DNA of 64,000 nucleotides from Leptolyngbya subtilissima AS-A7 (lineage in GTDB: Bacteria; Cyanobacteriota; Cyanobacteriia; Phormidesmidales; Phormidesmidaceae): positions 1 through 64,000 of the forward strand of contig NZ_JAMPKY010000005.1 of NCBI RefSeq assembly GCF_039962255.1. The letters run 5' to 3'. Every line of letters starts with the position of its first letter. The first letter of the stretch is position 1. Below the pieces are notes generated by a model, which worked only from the letters and a program-made list of their open reading frames with translations, did not search any database and was not told the DNA's origin. A program made the position numbers and the translations under genes. Shown here in pieces: positions 42,351 through 52,400 of this stretch.

Positions 42351-45300
42351 CTACTGAGCGTTTTGCCGGGCGTAGTCAAGATTGGGCTGATAGTCAACCG
42401 CCTTCTGCTGGGCAGTGGCGTAGTTGGGGTCAGAGGCCGGAACTCGTTGCATGAGAGCAATGGCTTGGGCCCAAGCGTCGGCTACCGCTTGCCACTGGGC
42501 TGGGGTACTGGCGGTTTGGGCTTGGTTGGCTGCGGTTTGGGCTGCATTAACCGCTTGCCTAAACAGCTCATCTTCGGGCACAGCAGCCGGGTCAACCGGA
42601 GGTGTAGCAGGCTCGGTGATTGCGGGGGCTCCCCCTGGACTAGGCTCCCGCAAGCGACTGAGCACTCCGTAGAGCAGCAGGCCACCTAGAGCTAAAGCCC
42701 CCACCAATCCTAAAATCAGGCGCGTGGGCAAGCCAGACCTTCCGCCTGACCGGCGGACACTGCCGTCGTCATTAAACTGGTCTGGGGTGAGGGCTACGTG
42801 GGTAGAGGGGTCGGAACCAAACTCCTGAATGAAGTCGTCGGTAGCGTCGGGTTCGTCATTCGTTAAGACCACCCCATTGCGGTCTTGGATGAAGCCGTTG
42901 CTATCTAGGGAACTGTCGCTGAAGGCTCCATCATCAAAACCTTCATCATCAAAACCTGTGTTCCCGAAGCCTTCATCGGCAAAGCCCTCGGTGCCGAAAT
43001 CGGTCTCAAAGCCTTCATCGCTTAACCCTGCGGACTCGAAGCCGGGTGCCTCAAACTCGTCGTTGCCAAACTCAACGGGCTCAAAGGCTGGATCATCTGC
43101 GATATCATCGCTAAGCAGGCCAGCAGCCGGTATAGCCCCAGCAGAATAATCCTCCGGCTGTTCTAGAAAGGCAGCGTCGACGTCGCCAAGTTCGTTGGTC
43201 ATAGCGAGGTCAGGCATAAAGTCGCCCTCGACTGTTTGGTCCAACTCCATGGTCGAGAAGGGCATATCGGCGTCGGCTTCAAAGCCCACCTCGTAGGGCT
43301 CAGCTGCAAAAGGATTTGAAGTGATGTGAGGATCCTCAGCTTGAGCATCGAAGGTCAGTCCAGGATCAAAGCCGCTCTCCGGTTCAGCCCCAAAGTCGGC
43401 GGGAGAATCTAGGACAAGGTTAGGGTCGAAACTGCCGTCTTCTACTGCCCAGGGTGGAGCATCGGCTGCGGAGAAGCCCAAGTCGCCCTCTTCGGGTACA
43501 AAGGCATCTACGCCGAGGGGCTTTAGAACCAGATCGTTAGGACCGGCTTCTAGATCAAAATCGCTTGAGAAAGGAGTGTCTATGGCTTGATCACTCAGCT
43601 CGCCCTCTGACAAGTCAAGGTCAACGGCGGCAAAGTCAGCGGTGCCCAAATCGCCGTAACTGCCTAGATCGTCGTAAGTGCCCAGATCGGTATCAGAGTC
43701 GAGGGGCAGTTCGCCCTCGGCCAAGCCGGTAGTGCCGAGATCGTCGTAAGTACCTAGATCGTCGTAGGTGCCTAGATCTGTGTCAGAGTCAATGGTCAGT
43801 TCGCCCTCAATCAAGCCAGCGGTCCCTAAATCGTCGTAAGTACCTAGATCGTCGTAGGCGCCCAGATCAGTGTCAGAGTCGAGGGTGAGATCAGGCTCGT
43901 CTGCGCTCCAGTCGCTGCCTGCGAAGGCAGCGGGTTCTGTGAGGTCTAGATCGGTAGCAGCGCCTAAATCCTCAAACGCTAACTCTTCTGGGGTCAACAG
44001 TTCAGGGGGTAGAGGCTCTAAACCCGCTTCTAGGTTTGAAGTGGTGCTGTCGGTGCCTAGATCGAGGTCAGGAAAGGCATCGACATCAAGTGTGCTGCCC
44101 TCAACCATCGGTGTTTCTGAATCAAATCCTTCATCTAACCCTAGGTCCAAGCCGGTGTCGAACTCGGTAGCTGCTAAAGGATCTAATTCAGGAAAATCCA
44201 GATCGTTGGGACTGTTCTGTCCTAAATCCAAGCCGGTGTCGAACTCAGTGGCCGCTAGAGGATCTGGTTCTGCCTCAAGAAAATCTAGGTCGCTGGAGCT
44301 GTCCTCTAAATTGGTGAAATCGTCGGAGAGGACGGCGTCGCTACTCGGGTCTTCGTCAAAGTCGACTAGGTCATCCATGCCAGACAAGTCATCGGCCCAA
44401 GGGGGGGCAGAACTGTCTACTGGGCCTGCGGCGGGAGCGATGCCCGTGTCTGGGCTGGCGTCGCTACTGCTCCAAAGGTCATCTAGATCAATATCGACGT
44501 CGGGGGCTGTGGGGGGAGCCGCGGGGGTGTTGAGATCGAAGTCGAAGTCGTCGGCTGCGATCGCAGCCTCAGCCTGATCCCCAACCGTCTCACTCAGTTC
44601 TGGGCCATTCTCAAAGTCGAGACCAAAGTCTGCAATCTCCTCAGTGCCACTGTCGGCGGCCCATTGCTGAGCTTCTAAATCTAAAGCGGCCTGATCGGCA
44701 GCGGCAAAATCTAGGTCTAGGTCGCTAGTGCTGGTGCTTGGGTCAAAGTCGAGCTCATTGCCCGCCCCAGTGGGCGCATCATCAAGACCAAGATCCAGAT
44801 CTAACGCATCAGCAGTAATGGGTTCTTCGCCGCCTAGATCAAAATCCAGGTCAGTGTCAGCCTTGACAGTGGGTGATTGGTCTGGGCCTAGATCCAGGTC
44901 TAAATCATCGTCATTGAAGCCAAGATCCAAATCCAATGCATTAGTAGTAGCGGATTCTTCGCTACCTAGATCAAAATCTAGACCGGTGTTAGCCCCGGCA
45001 GCGGGTGATGGGTCTAAGCCTAGATCTAGGTCCAAATCATCGTCATTCAGGCCAAGATCCAGATCTAATGCATCAGCAGTGATAGGGTCTTCGCCGTCTA
45101 GATCAAAATCCAGGTCAGTGTCAGCCCCAACGGTGGGCGATGGGTCTGGGCCTAGATCTAGGTCCAACTCATCGACAGGCGCCCCAGTGACTTCGTCGCC
45201 CATGCCTAAATCGAGGTCAAAATCGCTTGCAGAAGCATCTCCCTTAGGAGCATCAATGAAGTCTAGGTCAAGGCCTAGGTTATCTGGGGCGGTGGCGGGT

Positions 45301-46235
45301 GCCTCCTCAAGGCCTAGGTCAAAGTCCAGCTCAGTGTCGTTGGGTACGGTGCTCGTTGAGTCTTTGGTAAAGCTCAGGTCAGGGGCGGGGGCATCGGCCA
45401 AGGCCAGGTCGAGATCAAAATCAGTGGCAGACTCGGCAGCGGCAGGCTCTGAGAACTCTAGGTCAAAATCTAGATCGGTGGCTCCAGCATCGCTCGGCTC
45501 TTCACCAAGACCCAGATCGAAATCAAGATCGCTGGCATTGGTAGAGGTGTCGGTGAACTCTAGATTGAAATCGCTTGCGTCGGCAGAGGTGTCGGTGAAT
45601 TCTAGGCCAAAATCATCGGTGGCCCCCAGATCGGCACCGGCTTCGGAGAGGCTGGTGTCGGTCAGATCGAGGCCAAAGTCGCTGGCGCTATTGTCGGTAA
45701 AGCTCAGGTCAAAGTCGGCCGGGACATCGAGATCGAGATCGCTAGAGCCATCGGTAAACCCTAAATCGAGGTCGGCACCGCCAAAGTCATCGCCTAGGGA
45801 CGCGTCAAAATCGCCTAGCTGATCGAGGTCGAGGTCGGCACCATTGGTGCTATCGAGGTCGAACCCGAGGTCGAGGTCATCACTGGTCGGAGTGGGCGCT
45901 AGACCTAGGTCAAAGTCCAGATCGCTAACCGGAGCGTCTTGCAGCACCAGGTTTTCGCTCCAGGCGCTGGTGTCAGCCCCTAGTTGTTTGCCGCTGACGG
46001 TCAGCTGTTGAATGGTGGCTAGCTCCAGCCCGGTAATGCCCTTTTTGACATAGGCGACCAGATCAGCCTGGTTGGGAATTTGGGCAGACTCTAGGTTCAC
46101 CTGGAGGGTGCTGTCGTGTTGCACCACGTGGGCAGTGATACCTTGGGCCTCCAGGTGGCGATTCATCAGAGCCGCGATCGCCTCTGGGTCACCCTGACGG
46201 GCCAGTTGCAGAACAGTGGGGGGCGTATTAGACAT
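42351..46235 (-). CDS. Giant Asp/Leu-rich acidic single-span membrane protein (1294 residues)
   Basis: Residues about 1-75 form a compact helical/strand domain (LARQGDPEAIAALMNRHLEAQGITAHV) that I believe recurs in cyanobacterial proteins. Residues about 100-1170 are extremely acidic low-complexity sequence dominated by DLDFDLG, DLDLDLGL, and DLGTYDD repeats. A membrane span (about 1172-1195, RLILGLVGALALGGLLLYGV) follows a basic RRSGGRSGLPTR stretch, then a 99-residue helical tail (TPAQWQAVADAWAQAIALMQ). The basic stretch before the span suggests that the acidic part is cytoplasmic and the tail extracytoplasmic. Function is unknown. Start ATG 46235. The opposite strand has long open frames over the repeats, but they are shadows. 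Confidence 0.85.
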   Translation of the reverse strand: MSNTPPTVLQLARQGDPEAIAALMNRHLEAQGITAHVVQHDSTLQVNLESAQIPNQADLVAYVKKGITGLELATIQQLTVSGKQLGADTSAWSENLVLQDAPVSDLDFDLGLAPTPTSDDLDLGFDLDSTNGADLDLDQLGDFDASLGDDFGGADLDLGFTDGSSDLDLDVPADFDLSFTDNSASDFGLDLTDTSLSEAGADLGATDDFGLEFTDTSADASDFNLEFTDTSTNASDLDFDLGLGEEPSDAGATDLDFDLEFSEPAAAESATDFDLDLALADAPAPDLSFTKDSTSTVPNDTELDFDLGLEEAPATAPDNLGLDLDFIDAPKGDASASDFDLDLGMGDEVTGAPVDELDLDLGPDPSPTVGADTDLDFDLDGEDPITADALDLDLGLNDDDLDLDLGLDPSPAAGANTGLDFDLGSEESATTNALDLDLGFNDDDLDLDLGPDQSPTVKADTDLDFDLGGEEPITADALDLDLGLDDAPTGAGNELDFDPSTSTSDLDLDFAAADQAALDLEAQQWAADSGTEEIADFGLDFENGPELSETVGDQAEAAIAADDFDFDLNTPAAPPTAPDVDIDLDDLWSSSDASPDTGIAPAAGPVDSSAPPWADDLSGMDDLVDFDEDPSSDAVLSDDFTNLEDSSSDLDFLEAEPDPLAATEFDTGLDLGQNSPNDLDFPELDPLAATEFDTGLDLGLDEGFDSETPMVEGSTLDVDAFPDLDLGTDSTTSNLEAGLEPLPPELLTPEELAFEDLGAATDLDLTEPAAFAGSDWSADEPDLTLDSDTDLGAYDDLGTYDDLGTAGLIEGELTIDSDTDLGTYDDLGTYDDLGTTGLAEGELPLDSDTDLGTYDDLGSYGDLGTADFAAVDLDLSEGELSDQAIDTPFSSDFDLEAGPNDLVLKPLGVDAFVPEEGDLGFSAADAPPWAVEDGSFDPNLVLDSPADFGAEPESGFDPGLTFDAQAEDPHITSNPFAAEPYEVGFEADADMPFSTMELDQTVEGDFMPDLAMTNELGDVDAAFLEQPEDYSAGAIPAAGLLSDDIADDPAFEPVEFGNDEFEAPGFESAGLSDEGFETDFGTEGFADEGFGNTGFDDEGFDDGAFSDSSLDSNGFIQDRNGVVLTNDEPDATDDFIQEFGSDPSTHVALTPDQFNDDGSVRRSGGRSGLPTRLILGLVGALALGGLLLYGVLSRLREPSPGGAPAITEPATPPVDPAAVPEDELFRQAVNAAQTAANQAQTASTPAQWQAVADAWAQAIALMQRVPASDPNYATAQQKAVDYQPNLDYARQNAQ
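43686..43885 (-). repeat. 90-bp (30-residue) tandem repeats in the giant acidic protein
   Basis: Units encoding SDTDLGTYDDLGTYDDLGT and following residues recur with a 90-bp period, seen as GTGTCAGAGTCGAGG-type blocks near 43686, 43776 and 43866 on the plus strand. Two full and one partial unit are visible. Confidence 0.8.
44803..45198 (-). repeat. 132-bp (44-residue) tandem repeats in the giant acidic protein
   Basis: The unit that starts near AACGCATCAGCAGTAATGGG (44803) recurs at 44935 and 45067, exactly 132 bp apart. Each encodes a version of ALDLDLGLNDDDLDLDLGLD, then PSPxxGAxTDLDFDLGxEE. Copies differ at scattered positions. Confidence 0.85.
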
Positions 46236-46364
46236 AGGGGTCTATTGAATTCGATGAATTCAGCGCACAGGCCGGAGAATTCCCTATAGTATGCCCGCGG
46301 TGGCTGATATTGACACAATCATTGGCTCACAGGGCGTAAACCTGAGGTAATGTCGTCCCAAATG

Positions 46365-49208
46365 TTACGGATTTTGTTGATTTAGCTCCTGTAAAGCGCG
46401 CTCTAACTGCTGCTGGGCTTCGCCGTAGCGCTGCCAATCGCCCTGCTGAAGAGCCTGCTGGCCGCTTTGGTACGATTCCAGCGCCGACTGCACCAGATCA
46501 GACACGGTGCTAGGTGGTGCCGGTTCGGTGCCGGGATCGACGGGAGCGGGCGGTGGGGCAACGGCATCGCCAAAGATGGCGTCTAGGCTTTGGTCGAGGG
46601 TTTCTCGCATCACCACGCGATCGTTGTAGGCAACAATCACTCGGCGCAGCTCGGGCAGTTCGCCCTGGTCGGCCCGTAGGTAAATGGGCTGCACGTAGAG
46701 CAACGACTGCTCGACGGGGATCACCAGCAGGGTGCCGCGAATTACCCCCGAGCCCTGCTGGCTCCAGAGGGTGAGCTGCTCAGAGATTTCTGGAGTTTGG
46801 CTAATGCGGGCCTCAACCTGGGTGGGGCCAAACACTAGCTCCTGCTTCGGAAATTCGTAGAGCAGCAGCCGACCGTAGTTGTCGCCGTCGGAGCCGCCTG
46901 CCATCCAGGCGATCATGTTGTCGCGGTTGGCCGGGGTAAAGGGGAGAATTTGCATAAATTCCTCTCCCTCTAGCTGAGGCAGCTTCATAATCACGTAGTA
47001 GGGCTCCATGGGTTCCACGGCGTCCTCTTCCCCGTGTTCTGGAAACCGCCAGAGGTCTTCACGGTTGTAGAAGACCTCTGGGTTTTCCATGTGGTAGGCC
47101 CGGTACATCTGGGCCTGCACCGTGAAAATGTCCAGGGGGTAGCGCAGGTGCTCGCGATAGTTGGCGGGCAGCTCTTCGATGGGTTTGAAGAGGTCGGGAA
47201 AGATCTGGCTGTAGGTAGCCAGCAGCGGGTCGTAGCGATCGCGCGCATAAAACTCCAGGCTGCCGTCGTAGGCGTCGATAAAGACCTTGACGGCATCGCG
47301 AATGTAGTTGACGCCGTTGCGCATCAGGGGATTGGTGTTCTCCACCAGCGAGACCATGTCGGTGCGGCGGTTGAGGGGCTCGGAATAGGGGTAGCGATCG
47401 CTGCTGGTGTAGCCATCCAAAACCCACTTGATCCGCCCGTCGATCACCGCCGGGTAGGGATCGCTGTCGTAGGTGAGAAAGGGGGCGACGTGGCGCACCC
47501 GATCAGTAATCAGCCGGTGGTAGTGAATCCGAGTTTCAGGGCTGAAATAGTTGGAGATCAGCACCCGCACGTTGCCCAGATCGAAGGCGTAGGCCAGCCG
47601 CCGCAGCCACGAATTGAGCGGCACGCCGCCCGCCCCGGTGTAGCGGTAAGACGCGTTGGTGTCGCCTTGGGGATAGTCAAACTCGTCGGTGTTGGCCCCG
47701 GTAAAGATGTAATTGCGGGTGCTTTCGCCGTAGTAAAGGCGGGGCTGGTCGAGGGGCAAATCGACGGTGCTGCTGGGGGGCACATTGCGAATAAAGAAAT
47801 CAGGCAGCCCGTTGGGGGTCACCTGGTTGACCGGGCTCATCACAATCCCAAAGCCGTGGGTAAATTTGAGCTGGCGGTTGATCCAGTTTTGGGCCTCGGG
47901 GGGTAATTGCTCGACCGGCAGCTCGCGAGCCGAAATGGTCACCTGGCGGTAGTCGCCGTTGAGGGTGTAGCGGTCAACATCCACATCCTCAAAGTTGTAG
48001 TAGAGGCGAATTTCTTGCAGCTGCTTGTAGGTGCTGAGCAGCGGAGCGTAATCCCACAGGCGGATGTTGCCGATGGTGGGCTCGTTGGCGTCGAGCACCG
48101 CACGATCGAGGCTGTTGTTGGCGGGGAAGGGCTCTGACACCACGCTGGTAAGGTTGTAGGCCGCGCGGGTAAAGGCAATATTGTGCTCGATGTAGGGGCG
48201 CTCCATGGTGAGCTCGTTGGGCTCAACCACAAAGTTTTGCTGAAACCAGGGATACATGCCGTTAACCAGCACCAGTACGCCCAGGTAGATCACAATGCCA
48301 AAAATTGGCAGCGAAAAGCCGCTACGCCCCAGAGCAATCAAAAACAGCGCCGCCACCGCCAGGGTGACAAACCCCATCAGCCAAAAAGACTGGAGCCGAG
48401 CATGGACATCGGTGTAGCCCGCGCCGAAAATAACGCCGCTGTCAGAGTAGAGCAGCGAGAAGCGGTCGAGCCAAAAGCCCACCGCCAGCAGGGCCGCGAT
48501 CGCTGCTAGCAGCAGACACAGGTGAGCTTTAGCTTCCCCCGTGAGAAAGTATTTCCAACCGCGCTCGGGGCGCACCTCACCCTTGAGGGCATACACGGCG
48601 CTGGCCAGCAGCAGCGACCACACCAGCAGGCCCAGCAGATTGTCTTGCAGCCCCTGCCACAGGGGCAGCTTAAACATATAAAAGCTGATATCGCGCTGAA
48701 AGATGGGGTCAGGGGTGCCAAACTCGGTAGGGTTAAGAAATTGCAGCACGGTCTGCCAAGCCGAAGCCGCCCGCAGCGCCACCCCTAGCGACAGCAAAAA
48801 AACCAGCCCTACCACCCCCAAATGGGTGAAGCGTTCGATCTGCTGGCGCTGAACTGGGTTGCTGTAGCGGCTCAAAAATCGGTAGACGCGATCGCGGGTT
48901 AGCTGCCGCGCGATCTGGTAGTTGGCCCACAGCACTCCGCCGTAAACGACAAACGACCCCACTCCTAGGGCTAGCTGCCACTTGATGCGTACCCAAAACA
49001 CCGATGCGTAACCTACCGACTCAAACCACCATGACTCGGTGAGCAGATGCACTAAGCTGCTCGAAAAGACCAGCAGCAGAGTGATTGCCACTAGCCAGGG
49101 CAGCAGTCGACGGGCCTTGAAGGATTTAGCAGGGGAATAGGTCACAGGTATGGCAGGTAGGGGCGAAGTGCATTCGGGCAAAACCTCTAAACATAGCGCC
49201 TGAAGCAC
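46365..49208 (-). CDS. UPF0182 family large membrane protein
   Basis: This 947-residue protein has about seven membrane spans in the first 330 residues (LLPWLVAITLLLVFSSSLV, VGLVFLLSLGVALRA, LLGLLVWSLLLASAVYAL and others). A large extracytoplasmic domain follows (about 340-870; PYIEHNIAFTRAAYNL, GYTSSDRYPYSEP, VLISNYFSPETRI). The C-terminal 60 residues are Pro-rich then helical (SALESYQSGQQALQQGDWQ), like a short TPR-type hairpin. The UPF0182 family is widespread in actinobacteria and cyanobacteria with no known function. A GTG at 49208 opens the frame; GTG 49145 is another possible start. It is divergent from the tubulin-like gene across 277 bp. Confidence 0.93.
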   Translation of the reverse strand: MLQALCLEVLPECTSPLPAIPVTYSPAKSFKARRLLPWLVAITLLLVFSSSLVHLLTESWWFESVGYASVFWVRIKWQLALGVGSFVVYGGVLWANYQIARQLTRDRVYRFLSRYSNPVQRQQIERFTHLGVVGLVFLLSLGVALRAASAWQTVLQFLNPTEFGTPDPIFQRDISFYMFKLPLWQGLQDNLLGLLVWSLLLASAVYALKGEVRPERGWKYFLTGEAKAHLCLLLAAIAALLAVGFWLDRFSLLYSDSGVIFGAGYTDVHARLQSFWLMGFVTLAVAALFLIALGRSGFSLPIFGIVIYLGVLVLVNGMYPWFQQNFVVEPNELTMERPYIEHNIAFTRAAYNLTSVVSEPFPANNSLDRAVLDANEPTIGNIRLWDYAPLLSTYKQLQEIRLYYNFEDVDVDRYTLNGDYRQVTISARELPVEQLPPEAQNWINRQLKFTHGFGIVMSPVNQVTPNGLPDFFIRNVPPSSTVDLPLDQPRLYYGESTRNYIFTGANTDEFDYPQGDTNASYRYTGAGGVPLNSWLRRLAYAFDLGNVRVLISNYFSPETRIHYHRLITDRVRHVAPFLTYDSDPYPAVIDGRIKWVLDGYTSSDRYPYSEPLNRRTDMVSLVENTNPLMRNGVNYIRDAVKVFIDAYDGSLEFYARDRYDPLLATYSQIFPDLFKPIEELPANYREHLRYPLDIFTVQAQMYRAYHMENPEVFYNREDLWRFPEHGEEDAVEPMEPYYVIMKLPQLEGEEFMQILPFTPANRDNMIAWMAGGSDGDNYGRLLLYEFPKQELVFGPTQVEARISQTPEISEQLTLWSQQGSGVIRGTLLVIPVEQSLLYVQPIYLRADQGELPELRRVIVAYNDRVVMRETLDQSLDAIFGDAVAPPPAPVDPGTEPAPPSTVSDLVQSALESYQSGQQALQQGDWQRYGEAQQQLERALQELNQQNP

Positions 49209-49485
49209 CGTTGCTTCTAAAGTCTAGCGATCTGTCTGCTGAGACAAGTCGCCTACTCCTCTAGGCTTAACCTTTTTTTAGGACGGCGATCGCGTTGATG
49301 GCCTCTGCGTTGGCTAACCAACCCCGCCTACCGACGGATACTGCCATGCTTGGGTTGACCTGCGATCGCAACAATGTTTCCCCAGCTGATTGTCAACTTT
49401 TAATAAGCCCGTGCGGAATGCCCGTAATTTCACGGAAGTTACCTGGGAAACCTAATAGGAATAGCCCTCCCACGGTGCCCCATCT

Positions 49486-52400
49486 ATGAGCGAATACACA
49501 GGCATGACCCCTACCGTCATCATTGGCGTGGGGGGCACTGGCAAAGAGATTTTGATCAAAATTCGCCGCATGATCGTGGAGCAGTATGGCTCCCTCGACG
49601 CCCTGCCAATCGTCTCGTTTTTGCACATTGACACCGAGCAAAACGCTAAAGTTTCCGAAGCCCAAACAGTCTTGAAGCAAGATATTTCCCTGCGACCCAT
49701 CGAGCAGGTGTGGGCCAAGGTCGAAGATGCCAAGGCCATTCTCAACAAGCTGTCGGCCTACCAATATTTAGACGAGTGGTTCCCCAGCGAGCTCAAAGGC
49801 ACCGACTCAATTTTGTCTGGAGCAGGGCAAATTCGCGCCCTGGGGCGGTTTGCCTTTAGCCTCAACTACCCCCTGATCAAGGACTACTTCACCAAGGCCA
49901 AGGGGCGCATCGTCGGCCATGAGAAATTCATGCTCGATCGCTGGAAGGTGCAGCTCGACAAGGGCATCAACATCTTTGTGGTCTGCTCGCTCTCCGGCGG
50001 CACTGGCTCCGGCATGGTGATGGATCTGGCCTACAACCTGCGCGACTGGGTGCCGGTGTCAGAATTACCCCAGACCAGTGCATTCCTGGTGCTGCCAGGG
50101 GCCTTTTCGGGATTGGGCGATCGCGTCATCGCCAACGCCTACGCCGCCCTCATGGAGCTGAACCACTACAGCCGCGGCGACACCCGCTTTGACGCTCAGT
50201 ACAGCGACAGCCAGAGCGATCGCATCACCAGTCAGAGCGGCCTCGATGTGCCCTTCAACTTCACCTACCTGGTGGGCAACAGCAACGACAAAGTCACCTT
50301 CCCCACCCTGGGCGATGTGCTGGAAATGGTGGCCCAGAACGTGTTTCTCGACTTTAGCTCCGGCTTCAGTCAGTACAAAAAGCTGGTGCGCGACAACGTT
50401 CGCAAGCACTGGGCCAGCCCTGACGCCTTGGGCTACCCGCAAAACTTCATGAGCTTTGGCCTCTCCAGCATTCAGTTTCCGGTCGAGCGGGTGCTAAACG
50501 CCTGCTCGGCCCGCCTGGCCGCCAAGCTAGTGGACTGGTGGAGCAACCCTACCCCTGCCCCAGCGGCGATGTCCGACCTGATTCGCACCGAGATTCTCCC
50601 CGGTCTATTTCTGGCCGAATCGGAGCACGACCACCAGGTGATCGACAGCATCAGCATGGGCGACAACAAAAAGCCCTACGCCAAGGAAGTCGCCGACTGG
50701 GTAGCCGGGGTGCGCAAGCGCCGCAACGACCTGAATATTCCCTTTGAAAACCTGCAGCGGTTTATCTCTAACGAGCAGGAAAAATATTCTCCCCACTTCA
50801 ACGACACCGGCACCGATCCCAAGCGCTGGAGCGACTACTTTCAAAAAATGTGGGACAACCTCAGCTGGCTGATCCCCGAAAAGCGCAAGGAGCTGCGGGC
50901 GGCGGTCTACCTGATGGTGGAAGATCGTTTCCGGGGGCCGAAGTTCACCCGTCAATTCTTAGAAGTGCTGATTGAGGTGTTTGCCGACTTTCGCAGCAAG
51001 TTCGACCAAGACCGACAGAAATACTGGCTACCCCGCGAGCGATCGGCCCAAAACGCCCTGCAAACCCTGCTAAAGCAGATCGACGACCACGCCAAGCAGA
51101 TGATGATGCTCAACCGCAAGAAAGTCATCGAAGACGACTTTCAAGGCATTATGCAGGCCCTAGAGCAGATCTACGTTTCTAAAGTCGAGGTCAAAGCCCG
51201 CACTCTGGGGGTGATGCTGCTCGACGGCCTGCGCGAAGAAATTGACCAGCTCTTGGTCGACCTCACTGCCTTTGAGACGGTGCTAAACAACGTCCAGGTC
51301 GAGCTGAAGGATAAGGAGCGCGTCTATACCCGCGAAACCGGCGGCCTGACGGTCAACGGCATTCTGCTCTACGACGAAAAGGAAATCGACGCCGCCTACC
51401 GCAAAACCGTCGCCGACCAGGAAGAAACCCTCTGCCAAACCCTCTCCCAGCAGGTGCTCGAAGAACTGCGGGTGCGCCTATTTGACCTCTACCCCTACGA
51501 CGCCCTCAAGACCAAAGACCTCTACGAGCGGCTGCTGGGTCAAGCGATGGATGTGTTTCGCCGCCGCAGCCAGCTCGACATTTCCACCGCCCGCAAGTTT
51601 CTGGAGCAGTACCCCACCGTCGAGATGCAGGAGGCCCAGATCAAAACCACCTTTGAGAAATCGGAAGCCTTTTTGCGCCTTAGCCAGGAGCAAAAGAAGC
51701 TGGGCTGGGACGACAAGCTAGAGAAGTACCAAAAACTGGTCGGCATCCAGGGCGGCAGCAAACCCACCGATCCGGCGGTCTCGGCCCTGCTGCCGATGAT
51801 TCGCAAAACCAGCACCGTCACCGACAAAGAAATTCGCCCCCTCAACGACCCCTACCACATCTACTTTGTGCAGGAGACCGGGGCCTTCCCCCTACGGCTA
51901 ATTGAGGGCATGGAGCGGATGCGATCGCTCTACCGCGCCGTCAGCCAAGCTGACCACAACCCCCTGCACACTCACCAAGACTATCGCCAGTTTGGCGACG
52001 TCATGCCCGAAACCAGCAACGAGCGCCAGGCCCGCTACAACCTGATGCTGGCCAACGCCCTGGGTCTGGTGCGCCGCGAAGACAATCGCGTCACCGGCTT
52101 TGCTGAGGTCAAATTCACCTATCGCGACAAGCTCACCGGCTTCGACAAAACTGAGGTCATGGGCGCCACCTGGGAAGAGGCGGAAGACTTTTTGCTCACC
52201 GACCAAAACCGTCGCCTGGCCGAAACCTTAGACAATGCCATTCGAGCGATCGGTGAAGAAGCCGCTACTAAACCCCAGAAACAAGCCCTTTACACCCAGG
52301 TGATGACCTACCTGCAACAGCAGGAGCAAACAATTCAGGGCGGCTCCGACAGCGACGACTACAAGCGCATCCAAGCCGCCATCTCCAACTTCGTCACTAC

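Noticed and set aside
43870-45822. Long plus-strand open frames of 235 and 364 codons
   Set aside because: They lie opposite the giant Asp/Leu-rich protein. Their Ser/Arg/Lys repeats are the reverse-strand reading of the same 90- and 132-bp repeats; no ribosome binding site or family is seen.
47034-47906. Plus-strand open frame of 290 codons
   Set aside because: It is antisense to the well-supported UPF0182 gene and has an atypical Val/Gly/His-rich composition.
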